Below are positions 7,292 through 14,322 of a DNA stretch of 15,255 bases, piece by piece. The stretch is from assembly GCA_051953655.1 (NCBI GenBank), contig JBQCIO010000117.1:1-15255 (forward strand). The letters are read 5' to 3'. Position 1 is the stretch's first letter. Each line of letters begins with the position of its first letter. The notes beneath the pieces were generated by a model. That model did not search any database. It had not been told where the DNA came from and saw only the letters and a program-made list of their open reading frames with translations. Source of the DNA: JBQCHF01 sp051953655 (lineage in GTDB: Bacteria; Actinomycetota; Actinomycetes; Motilibacterales; Motilibacteraceae). The position numbers were made by a program, and so were the translations under genes.

Positions 7292-7307
7292 CTGCTTCTT
7301 CCTCCGG

Positions 7308-7675
7308 TCAGTGCTCGGTGAAGATGGTCCAGGCCTCTCGTGCGCCGTAGTAGACGAAGCCGAGATCCACACCTTGGTGGTCCAGTCGCGGGAGACCAGA
7401 GCTGACAGGCCGGCTGCCCGTGCCGCTGCTGCCCACCGTTCGGCGTCCGCCTGGGGCCCGACGAGCAGACCGGTCGGCTTCGCCCCTGTCAGCACGCGAG
7501 CGAGCAGGGCCTCGTCTTCCCCGTCCCGCCCGGGCGTCGTGGCCAGCCCCTCGATGCAGCCGCCGTAGAAGTTGAGGTTGCCGAAGCTGTAGGTGGCCGG
7601 CCCTGCCGGGGTGGGCAGGTCCGGGAACCGGTAGGTCGCGTAGGTCGACGGGGCTCTCTCCTGCGGCTTCGACAC
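7308..7675 (-). pseudogene. Internally deleted, frameshifted paralogue of the 4968-5783 gene
   Basis: From GTG 7675 the frame reads a ten-residue lead, then TYATYRFPDLPTPAGPATYS and onward to SRDWTTKVWIS, matching residues 83-177 of the 4968-5783 protein. Immediately after KVWIS the homologous end appears in another frame: GFVYYGAREAWTIFTEH and a TGA at 7308-7310, comparable to GFVVLGAV near the end of the intact protein. About 70 codons between these two points are missing and the junction is out of frame. The first 80 residues of the family are also absent. It is therefore a broken copy. Its stop, 16 bases before the DUF1232 start, fits an original operon. In the KVWIS frame the ribosome would instead run on into DUF1232; whether such a fusion is made is unknown. 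Confidence 0.75.
7362..7646. repeat. Copy 2 of the 285-bp near-identical direct repeat
   Basis: This stretch pairs with 5254-5538. The exact 70-base block is 7381-7450. The two copies have the same orientation, so recombination between them would delete about 2.1 kb, including the palindromic region and DUF1232. Confidence 0.85.
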
Positions 7676-7745
7676 ACCGCAGGGCCGCTGATCGCCGGCC
7701 TGGCGTGGGTCGCGGCAGTCCTGGCCGTCGCCGTGCTCGTGCTGC

Positions 7746-9125
7746 TCAGGTCCCTGCCTTCCGGCGCGGAGGCACGGGAGGCAGCGGCGGCACGGGCTCG
7801 GTGACGGCGAGCACCGCGGCAGCCACCTCGTGCGGGTGTGTCAGCGGGAGGCGGTGCCCGCCCTCGAGGACCTCGACCTGCACCGAGCCGACGCGCGGCA
7901 GGGCGAGCACGGCCTCGACCGGGGCGGTGGTGTCGTGCGCGCCGAGCAGCACGCTGGTGGGGACCGCGGGGGCGGCCAGGGCCTGCGGGAGCGGGTTGGC
8001 GTTCAGCAGCGAGTCGACCCCGTCCTGGTAGGCGGGGAAGCTGTGGTGCGTGCCGTCACGGGCAACCTCGGCGGGGACGTCCGGCTCGATCCGGTGCGCG
8101 GCGTGGCCCATGACCACGCGCAGTGCGCACATCGTCCCGCAGACCACCGCCGCGGAGGTGCGCTCCTCGACCGTCGTGCGGGCCAACCAGCCGCCGGTGC
8201 TCAGCGCGGCCGCGGCCGTCGCAGAGTCGTCGAAGGCCGGCGGGGCCACCAGCACCAGGTGGGCCACGAGTTCGGGGGCCATGCAGGTGGCCGCAGCACT
8301 GACCGCCGTGCCGTAGCTGTGCCCCACCAGCACGACAGGACCGCCCACCAGCCGCAGCACGCCCACCAGCGCGGCAGCCTGCTCCGACAACCCGTAGGAG
8401 GTTGCGATGCGCATCGAGCGGCCGTGCCCGGGAAGGTCGACGGCGAGGCTAGCCACCCCAGCCTCCGCGAGGTCGCGCTGCACCGTCGCCCACGTGCTCG
8501 CGGCCCCGCCCAGGCCGTGGACCAGCACGACCCGGGTCGGCCCCGGGCCCGCGACGACCCGCGCGAGCGGAGTGGACGGGTCGAGCTGTGGGCGCACGAC
8601 CGCGGCGCCTCCGAACCCCGAAGCCGGGAGGAGGCCGCGGTGGACCTCGTCCCTGCGCGCGCCCGACCACGCCGCGAGCAGGGCCGTGGCTCCGAGGACC
8701 GCCGCCCCCGCTACCAGCAGCCAGCCCAGGTCGCCTCCGGGGAGGTGGTGGGAGGTGATGTGCAGCAGGAACACGTCCATCCACCGCGCGTGGGGGACCC
8801 CGAGGGTGAACAGCACGTCGGGGAACATCGCGACGGCGTGCAGCGGCAGCACTGCGAGCACGAAAAACCGGGACGGGCGGCCCATCACCAGCAGGTGCAG
8901 GGCGGCCCAGGCCGCGGCCACCGTCACCGCGACGAGGAAGTGGACGGCCCAGTGGAACCGGCTGTCGTGCGAACGGTAGGTGGCGAGCACCACGAGCTCG
9001 ACGAGCACCACGAGCAGGATCTGGGCGAGCACGCCGCGGGCGCGCAGCGGCCGGGTCGAGGCCCGTGCCACGTCTGCGCGCGACCCTCTTGCGACGGGGG
9101 ACGACGCTGCGCGGCGGCCGGTCAT
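7746..9125 (-). CDS. Membrane-anchored alpha/beta hydrolase
   Basis: A 459-residue protein starting at ATG 9125, which overlaps the TGA of the thioredoxin-like gene (ATGA). The N-terminal third has four hydrophobic segments at about 32-50, 59-81, 86-110 and 132-153, so this part is embedded in the membrane. The C-terminal two thirds are an alpha/beta hydrolase: oxyanion loop VHGLGGAASTW (202-212), LPGHGRS (231-237), nucleophile elbow G-H-S270-Y-G, acid D398 in LLGAHDTT, and base H424 in GGHRLPLTHP. The triad is complete. The substrate cannot be told; ester, lipid or peptide hydrolysis are all possible for this fold. The fusion of a four-helix membrane domain to a hydrolase suggests work on a membrane or envelope substrate. 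The protein ends in a Pro-rich, basic tail. Confidence 0.88.
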   Translation of the reverse strand: MTGRRAASSPVARGSRADVARASTRPLRARGVLAQILLVVLVELVVLATYRSHDSRFHWAVHFLVAVTVAAAWAALHLLVMGRPSRFFVLAVLPLHAVAMFPDVLFTLGVPHARWMDVFLLHITSHHLPGGDLGWLLVAGAAVLGATALLAAWSGARRDEVHRGLLPASGFGGAAVVRPQLDPSTPLARVVAGPGPTRVVLVHGLGGAASTWATVQRDLAEAGVASLAVDLPGHGRSMRIATSYGLSEQAAALVGVLRLVGGPVVLVGHSYGTAVSAAATCMAPELVAHLVLVAPPAFDDSATAAAALSTGGWLARTTVEERTSAAVVCGTMCALRVVMGHAAHRIEPDVPAEVARDGTHHSFPAYQDGVDSLLNANPLPQALAAPAVPTSVLLGAHDTTAPVEAVLALPRVGSVQVEVLEGGHRLPLTHPHEVAAAVLAVTEPVPPLPPVPPRRKAGT

Positions 9126-9637
9126 GCCACGGCCCCGGCGATGACCGCCGGCTCGAAGGCGTTCGCCGCCCAGTCCGGGTCGAGGGTCGAGTAGCGGACG
9201 CGGCGCTGCGGGTCGACGACCGCGTAGCCGACGCCGGGGCCGCCGTCGACCGGGATCGGCAGGCCAACCGCGCGGGCCAGGCTCCCGGAAGGGTCGGCCA
9301 GGTAGCCCGTCGGCGCGTCGGCAGTCGGCAGCACGACGAGGACCCGGGCCCCGTCAGGCTGCTGACGCCGGAAGCCCGCGAGATCGGCGGCGTCGGCGGG
9401 ACGACGCAGGAACAGAAGCTCGACGACGCCGTCACCGAATCTCACTCCCGCGACCAGCGGGGGCACCTTGCCGCGGACATCGGCGAGGCCGTCACGCTGG
9501 CGCGCCGGGTCACGCTGGTCGAGCGGGCCCTGCGGCCGGTGCACCGCGAGCACCGCGGCTGCGAGCAGGGCGACGAGCAGGGCGCCGCCCAGCAGCACCT
9601 GCCACGGCGACGGCGGGACCGGGGCGTCCTCCTGCAC
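9122..9637 (-). CDS. Membrane-anchored thioredoxin-like protein lacking cysteines
   Basis: A 171-residue protein from GTG 9637 with AGGAGG five bases upstream. Residues 12-33 are one transmembrane helix (WQVLLGGALLVALLAAAVLA), which would leave the rest outside the membrane in a signal-anchor topology. Residues 58-165 read like a thioredoxin/AhpC-TSA fold: a strand VVELLFL where the active-site loop should follow, VLVVLPTAD, a Gly/Asp-rich segment, then VGYAVVDPQRRVRYSTLDP, which is the typical beta-hairpin of peroxiredoxin and TlpA-like proteins. No cysteine is present, so it cannot be a thiol oxidoreductase; it may be a structural or binding relative. It is the upstream partner of the alpha/beta hydrolase and is translationally coupled to it, suggesting a shared envelope role. 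Confidence 0.75.
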   Translation of the reverse strand: MQEDAPVPPSPWQVLLGGALLVALLAAAVLAVHRPQGPLDQRDPARQRDGLADVRGKVPPLVAGVRFGDGVVELLFLRRPADAADLAGFRRQQPDGARVLVVLPTADAPTGYLADPSGSLARAVGLPIPVDGGPGVGYAVVDPQRRVRYSTLDPDWAANAFEPAVIAGAVA

Positions 9638-9855
9638 GGGCTCCTCCTGCTCGAGGGTGGGGTAGCACTCTCGCGCACATCGCCCCGCCGCGCCCGGGGG
9701 ACTGGTGCGGCGGCGCCGAAGGGTCCGCGACCGGTCAGACGATGGCTGAGGAGCTCCTGCATGGTCCGGCAGCGCTGCCTCGGGCAGCGGGTGGGGAGCG
9801 AGTGGGCGCTTGCCGGGCGGCGCCTGGTGGCGGGAACGGGTGCTGGGAGGGGTGC

Positions 9856-10065
9856 GGGCAGCGGCAGACGCTTGAGCATCAGGGCGTTGACGGCTACGAG
9901 CAAGGAGGAGCCACTCATGCTGACCGCGGGGACCTCCGGGCACAGGACCAGGCCGAGCGAAGCTGCGGGGGTACCGGCGGCAAGCGGCAGCGCTACGGCG
10001 TTGCAGCCGACGGCCAACGCGAGGTTCGGGCGCATCTTCCGCCACCCATCGCCGTCGGCCTGGGG
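9856..10065 (-). pseudogene. C-terminal remnant of a heavy-metal (copper-type) P1B ATPase
   Basis: The minus strand reads WRKMRPNLALAVGCNAVALP, LAAGTPAASLGLVLCPEVPA and VSMSGSSLLVAVNALMLKRL, the last two transmembrane helices and end of a P1B-type metal ATPase (family pattern: R-x-NL...YN...PLAAG...P...SMSGSSxxVxxNAL). The preceding ~600 residues, including the phosphorylation site DKTG and the hinge, are absent; a TGA at 10066-10068 lies ten codons before the match. The usual aromatic-Asn motif (YN) is here CN. After KRLPLP the frame continues without a stop into unlikely sequence. It cannot encode a working pump. It shows that this stretch was once joined to a metal-resistance gene that was lost by deletion or insertion. 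Confidence 0.75.
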
Positions 10066-10287
10066 TCACCTTGAGGGTCGAGCCGCCAGTGGTCCGGTTG
10101 TCACGGAGCCACTGGCGGACTGCTGAGCGTCGGCTTCCTCGTGGTGGCGGCGTCGCCACCGCAGCTCCAGGCGTGGGGTGCCGTCCCGGTCGCTGGGGAA
10201 CGCGGCCTGGAGATGGGCCCGTTGGTCGTCCGGGCTGAGGGCGAGGAGGGCGTCGACGGCGGCCTGGAAGGTGGGGGGCTGGTCCAT
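10066..10287 (-). CDS. Small hypothetical protein
   Basis: A 73-residue frame from ATG 10287, 39 bases after the stop of the giant recombinase-like gene. The first 40 residues look protein-like and amphipathic (PPTFQAAVDALLALSPDDQR, then AHLQAAFPSDRDG), followed by a basic stretch LELRWRRRHHEE and a low-complexity end. There is no clear Shine-Dalgarno sequence. I do not recognise a family. Position suggests cotranscription with the recombinase-like gene. Its stop is in frame with, and directly abuts, the ATPase remnant, so the last residues may come from the junction. Coding is plausible rather than certain. Confidence 0.5.
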   Translation of the reverse strand: MDQPPTFQAAVDALLALSPDDQRAHLQAAFPSDRDGTPRLELRWRRRHHEEADAQQSASGSVTTGPLAARPSR

Positions 10288-10326
10288 GCCGTCACTGCTG
10301 GGCGCGGGGACGGCATGGGCAAGCGG

Positions 10327-13300
10327 CTAGCGGTCGCTGGCGGCCTGGGCGGCTCGGTAGGCGGCCACGATGGCGGCGGGGATGCGGCCGGTGTCGGGCA
10401 GGTTGCGGCCCTGGGCGCGGGCCCAGGTGCGGATGAGGGGGGCGTCTCGGCCGGTCTTGACGGCTTGCCGGCAGGTGCCGTTGTGGACGGTGCGGTACTT
10501 GCCGTTCTTGGCGATGCTGCCTGGACCGCCGCCCTCGTCGAGGGTGCAACCTGCCAGCCGGCAGGTGGCGTACTCGACCTTGGCGGCGGTCTGCCGACGC
10601 TTCTCGGCGTGCTCGCAGGCACGGCTGTGCCAGGTGCGTCGGCCGCGGCCTTCCTGGCGGATGCTGCCCGGGCCGGCGCCTTCGTCCAGGGTGCAGTCGG
10701 TGTAGCGGCAGCGGCTGTGCTGGCCGGTGGTCTGCCCGGCGCGGCAGTCGTCGTCGTGCCAGGCGGGGCCGTGCTGGTCGTCCCACTGCCAGGTGTTGCC
10801 GGCGCCGAGGCCGATGTCGCGGCTGCAGGCCGGCTTGGCGCAGGCAACGACGTGGCCGCTGCGGTGCGGCTGGGCGTCGAACCAGGCGATGTAGGCGTGG
10901 GGGAAGCGCACGGTGCGGGCGGTGCGGTGCATGGGGTGCCCGGGCGGGGTGGCGGCTCGCCGGCACCGCCGGCACAGGGTCATGGCGCCCAGGGCCAGCA
11001 CCTCGGCTGCGGGGACGAGCACGGTCGCGTAGGTCTCGGGGCAGTCGTCGTAGGGGCACAGGGTCCACCCGACGCGCTTGTGCTCGGCGGCCAGGGAGGC
11101 GGTGGCCTTGCCGTGCCAGCCGTCGGGGAAGCCCGGGGCGGCCAGACGGCGCAGTGCGGGCGGGTAGAGCCCGTTGACCTTGTTGGTGTGCGTGGAGGCG
11201 TCCAGCACCCGGCGGCCCTTGGGGTCGTCGGGGCCAAGGACGGCGGCGAGGGCGTCGGCACGGATCCCGACGGCGGGGTCGACGGCGTGGCTGAGGATGG
11301 TGAGCTGGTCGCGGCGGTGGTCGACGTCCAGGTCGTAGGCCCACACCGCGCCGCGCCCGGTGCGGGTGCTGCCCCCGGGGGTCGGTGCGGGGGCGAAGAA
11401 GGTCAGGACGTGGTCGTTGAAGCCGTCTCGCCGGTCTACCGGTTCGCCGGTGGCGTGGGCCCACAGGACCCGGGTGGTCTCGGCGATCGGGCAGACCACG
11501 GCCTGGGCGAGTCGGGCGTCGTCGCCGAACAGGCCGGTGCCGCGCAGGTGCGCGGCGACCTGACGGATCACGTAGGCGTGGTCCATGTCGGCGGCCCGCG
11601 CGATGTCGCGGACCGGCTGCCCCTGGCTCATCCGCCTAGCGGCCAGCTCCCCGGCGCGGGCCAGGGCCCCGCGGGCCCCGTCCCGGCCGTGGATGCTGGT
11701 CACGCTGACCCGCACGCCTTCGACGGTGACGGTCTCGCCGCCGGTGGTGGTGAGCACGACGTCCCCGACGAGATCCCACTGCAGGCTGTCGCCGGTGGCG
11801 CAGAACGTGGGCGGCTGGGGGAGCGTGTAGCGCAAGGCCCCGGCGAAGCCGGGCGGGACCTTCCCGGCGGCGTAGACCCCGCGGAGGCCGACGACGAGGT
11901 CGCGGGGGTCGGTGACATCCAGCGCGGGCAGCTCGACGGCCGGCGCATCCGGCGTCGGGGTCTGCTGCAGCTGGGCGTGCTCGTCGACCGCCTGCTGCCA
12001 GTCCGCCCAGGCCGCCCCGGCGCTGGTCTTGGCCGCAACCAGCCGGGGGTGGTCCTCGGCTAGCCCCTCCCCGCGGAGCGCCGAGACTGTATCGTCGCTC
12101 CCGGTGGCGTACCGCAGCGCCTTGCCGATCCGTGCGGTGAGCTCCTTCTCGGCCGCCTGCCGGGCCTGCGCGGGGCTGGCCTGCTCGACGGTGTGGGCCA
12201 GAGCGGGGGACAGCACGATCCGGTGCGGGCCCAGGTCGTGGCCGTCGTCGGTGAGGACCTGCACCGCGGCGGTGATCATGTCGGCGAGGGCGGCGGTGAG
12301 GTCGCGTTCGGTGAAGGCGGTGTGCAGGGTGGTCGCCCCACGCTTGCGGCTGATGCCGCCGGCGGGGCCGGTGGTCCCGGTCTCTTCGCGCAGCTCCCAC
12401 TGCAGGCCGCGTCCGGTGGCGCGCTGGGCCTTGGTGCCGCGGGCACGCAGGAACGTCCGGGCGCCCTCCTGCCCGTAGGGGGCGTAGACGACGGTGACGG
12501 CCCGGTCCGGTGTCCTGCCGCCCCGGCGGGCGCGGCGGGAGGCGGCGGCGTCCTTCTGGATCTGGGCGATGTCCTCAGGGGAGAGGTCTTCGAGCATCTC
12601 CTGGTCGAGCTCTTCCACCGGGCGCCGGCCGTTGTCGTCGACTCCGCGCAGCGCGATGAGCCGGTCCCACCGGGCCCGCTCCTCCTCATCGCTGACCCCG
12701 GGGATCCAGCCCTGCCGCGGTTGGCCCTCGGGGCCGGCGACGGTGGGCTTGGGCAGGGCGATCCGGTAGCTGACCGCGCCGAGCCGGTCCGGTTCGCCGC
12801 CGGCGTTCAGGCCCTCCCAGCGGCGGGTGAGGATGTGCCCGGACCCGGGGCGCAGCTGGTTGTCCATGACCCCGGTGAACAGCAGCTCCAGCTCGCCGTC
12901 GCGGTAGGCCTCCAGCTTGCGTCGGACGAAGAACCGCTTCGCGGCGGCCGGGTCCAGCTCGTTGACCGGCACCCCGAAGGTCTTCACGTCGCCGGAGGTG
13001 ACCCCGTAGTCCTCGCCGAGCACCTCCAAGATCTGCGTGTAGGTCTTGGAGCGGTCCAGGCCGAGTTCCTGCAACCGGGCGACGCTGGCGATGTGCTCGC
13101 CGTCCACGGCCAGCTCGTAGGTGTCCGGCAGGCCGTCCACCGGTACCCGGCGGCTGCCCAGCGGGGCCATGCCGGCCGGGTAGGGGAAGTAGCCTGCCCG
13201 GGCCTTGTTCAGCCGCCCGACGAAGCGGCGCATCTTGCCGACGACGACCTCGACCTCGGAGCCGTAGGCGATGAACGTCCACAGCATGCGCATGTGGCCG

Positions 13301-13887
13301 CCCTGGGCGGGGTCGATGTGCAGGTCCTTGGCCTCGAACGCGGTCAGGTCGCGCGCGGCGGCGTCGTACATCAGCGCGGCGGCCTTGCTCGAGCGTAGGA
13401 ACCGGGTGGGGTCGAATGCGTAGACCAGGCTCGGGTGCTCGGTCTTGTCGAAGGCCCCGGCGTCCCGCTTGGCCATGAACTCCGGGTCACCGAGGCCGTT
13501 GAACGCCGGGTCGGCGATCGCGGCGATCACGTGTCGGGTGAAGGCGTTTCCGGAGGCCTCGTCCATCTTCGCCGCCGACTCGGCGTAGACGATGAATCGG
13601 GACTTCCCGATCACCACGCTGACGCCGAGGAAGTACTGGCTGCCTTCCCGGTACAGCACGGTCAGCCCATGCCGACGCTGCCACTCCCTGCGCAGCCGGG
13701 CGCCTTCGCGGCTGGACGCCTGCATCATCACGACGTTGAACCGCTCCAGGAACGTTCCGACGTCCTCGAACCGGCGGTACTGCTCCAAGACGTGCAGCTG
13801 GTTCGCGCTGCCCTTCTGGTCGCCCTTCCCGCTCACCCGCAGGATGAAGATGCGGTCGATGGTCTTGCGGACGTAGCTGGTGTTCAC
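10327..13887 (-). CDS. Giant divergent serine-recombinase-like protein with C-terminal Cys/His clusters and Lsr2-like domain
   Basis: A 1186-residue protein from GTG 13887 with AGGGAGA five bases upstream. Residues 13-35 (RIFILRVSGKGDQKGSANQ) match the start of serine recombinases, with R17 and candidate nucleophile S19. Residues 153-166 (SLVYAFDPTRFLRS) match the D-R-x-x-R motif, and 189-245 (LHID, then YGSEVEVVVGKMRRFVGRLN, GYFPYPAGMAPLG) match the long E-helix and start of the recombinase domain of large serine recombinases. The span between S19 and the DR motif is far longer than usual. A middle region (460-790) of unknown type ends in an HTH-like segment at 755-782. Then come C944-x4-C949/C972-x2-C975 and three C-x4-C...H-x3-C modules starting at C1016, C1060 and C1109. 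The end, 1151-1180 (LIRTWARAQGR, GRIPAAIVAAYRAA), resembles the Lsr2 C-terminal DNA-binding domain. Known large serine recombinases are usually about 450-700 residues. It probably acts in element integration, excision or another DNA rearrangement; the frame is certain, the role inferred. Confidence 0.7.
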   Translation of the reverse strand: MNTSYVRKTIDRIFILRVSGKGDQKGSANQLHVLEQYRRFEDVGTFLERFNVVMMQASSREGARLRREWQRRHGLTVLYREGSQYFLGVSVVIGKSRFIVYAESAAKMDEASGNAFTRHVIAAIADPAFNGLGDPEFMAKRDAGAFDKTEHPSLVYAFDPTRFLRSSKAAALMYDAAARDLTAFEAKDLHIDPAQGGHMRMLWTFIAYGSEVEVVVGKMRRFVGRLNKARAGYFPYPAGMAPLGSRRVPVDGLPDTYELAVDGEHIASVARLQELGLDRSKTYTQILEVLGEDYGVTSGDVKTFGVPVNELDPAAAKRFFVRRKLEAYRDGELELLFTGVMDNQLRPGSGHILTRRWEGLNAGGEPDRLGAVSYRIALPKPTVAGPEGQPRQGWIPGVSDEEERARWDRLIALRGVDDNGRRPVEELDQEMLEDLSPEDIAQIQKDAAASRRARRGGRTPDRAVTVVYAPYGQEGARTFLRARGTKAQRATGRGLQWELREETGTTGPAGGISRKRGATTLHTAFTERDLTAALADMITAAVQVLTDDGHDLGPHRIVLSPALAHTVEQASPAQARQAAEKELTARIGKALRYATGSDDTVSALRGEGLAEDHPRLVAAKTSAGAAWADWQQAVDEHAQLQQTPTPDAPAVELPALDVTDPRDLVVGLRGVYAAGKVPPGFAGALRYTLPQPPTFCATGDSLQWDLVGDVVLTTTGGETVTVEGVRVSVTSIHGRDGARGALARAGELAARRMSQGQPVRDIARAADMDHAYVIRQVAAHLRGTGLFGDDARLAQAVVCPIAETTRVLWAHATGEPVDRRDGFNDHVLTFFAPAPTPGGSTRTGRGAVWAYDLDVDHRRDQLTILSHAVDPAVGIRADALAAVLGPDDPKGRRVLDASTHTNKVNGLYPPALRRLAAPGFPDGWHGKATASLAAEHKRVGWTLCPYDDCPETYATVLVPAAEVLALGAMTLCRRCRRAATPPGHPMHRTARTVRFPHAYIAWFDAQPHRSGHVVACAKPACSRDIGLGAGNTWQWDDQHGPAWHDDDCRAGQTTGQHSRCRYTDCTLDEGAGPGSIRQEGRGRRTWHSRACEHAEKRRQTAAKVEYATCRLAGCTLDEGGGPGSIAKNGKYRTVHNGTCRQAVKTGRDAPLIRTWARAQGRNLPDTGRIPAAIVAAYRAAQAASDR

Positions 13888-14322
13888 GGCGGTCTCCCTC
13901 GGTCGTGGTGACCCGAGACAGTGCGCGCCCCGCCTGCCGACGCAATCGCTGCCAATCAGGTACCGCCCACGGCGCGCCCACCGCGAGACCGGGCACCTGG
14001 TTCCCCGGTTTGCGTGCTGACCCCTACATGACGGAACCGCAGGTCACAGGGCTTGAGCCCCTCACGTGAGCACTGAACTGGGCTGCGCGCGAGGATGCGT
14101 GACTGAGTTGCACGTGCATCGGGCGAGGCTGGGTCAGCGGTCGGAGCACCGACGCGGAACGAGGCTGCGCAGCTCCCCTGGAGGTCTGACGTCGATCCCG
14201 GTCGTGTTAGGCAAGCTGAACCCGGCGGGAGGCCTGCGCAGGTCGGAAGGCGACAGTCTGGGGGCGCCGGGCCACGTCGACCGTTGGTTGCGCGAATGGT
14301 GGGCGGCGGGACCTTGCCGACC
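13888..14322. promoter_or_regulatory. Divergent intergenic region between recombinase-like and LPD29-like genes
   Basis: These 435 bases hold no convincing gene and must contain the promoter of the minus-strand recombinase-like gene and probably that of the plus-strand LPD29-like gene. I could not fix -35/-10 boxes. It contains the two palindromes listed separately. Because serine integrases often sit next to their attachment site, a candidate site could lie here, but no core duplicated elsewhere in the window was seen. Confidence 0.45.
14061..14118. promoter_or_regulatory. Two 10-bp palindromes with CACGTG core (operator candidates)
   Basis: CTCACGTGAG at 14061-14070 and TGCACGTGCA at 14109-14118 are both perfect palindromes with the same CACGTG centre, 48 bases apart centre to centre. 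They lie in the divergent intergenic region, where a dimeric repressor could control both genes or where a recombinase could bind. Confidence 0.45.

Noticed and set aside
7679..7804. Plus-strand open stretch reading like a transmembrane helix (PLIAGLAWVAAVLAVAVLVLL) and a charged tail
   Set aside because: It has no start codon, overlaps the end of the well-supported hydrolase gene on the other strand, and Leu/Val/Ala-rich readings are common in antisense GC-rich DNA.
9651..9670. TACCCC-containing stretch like a copper-regulator (CsoR) half-site near the ATPase remnant
   Set aside because: Only one half-site is present and the stretch overlaps the leader of the thioredoxin-like gene; not enough to call an operator.
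10141..12063. 640-codon plus-strand open frame opposite the recombinase-like gene
   Set aside because: Gly/Val-rich shadow; the minus-strand frame has recognisable motifs and a good ribosome binding site.
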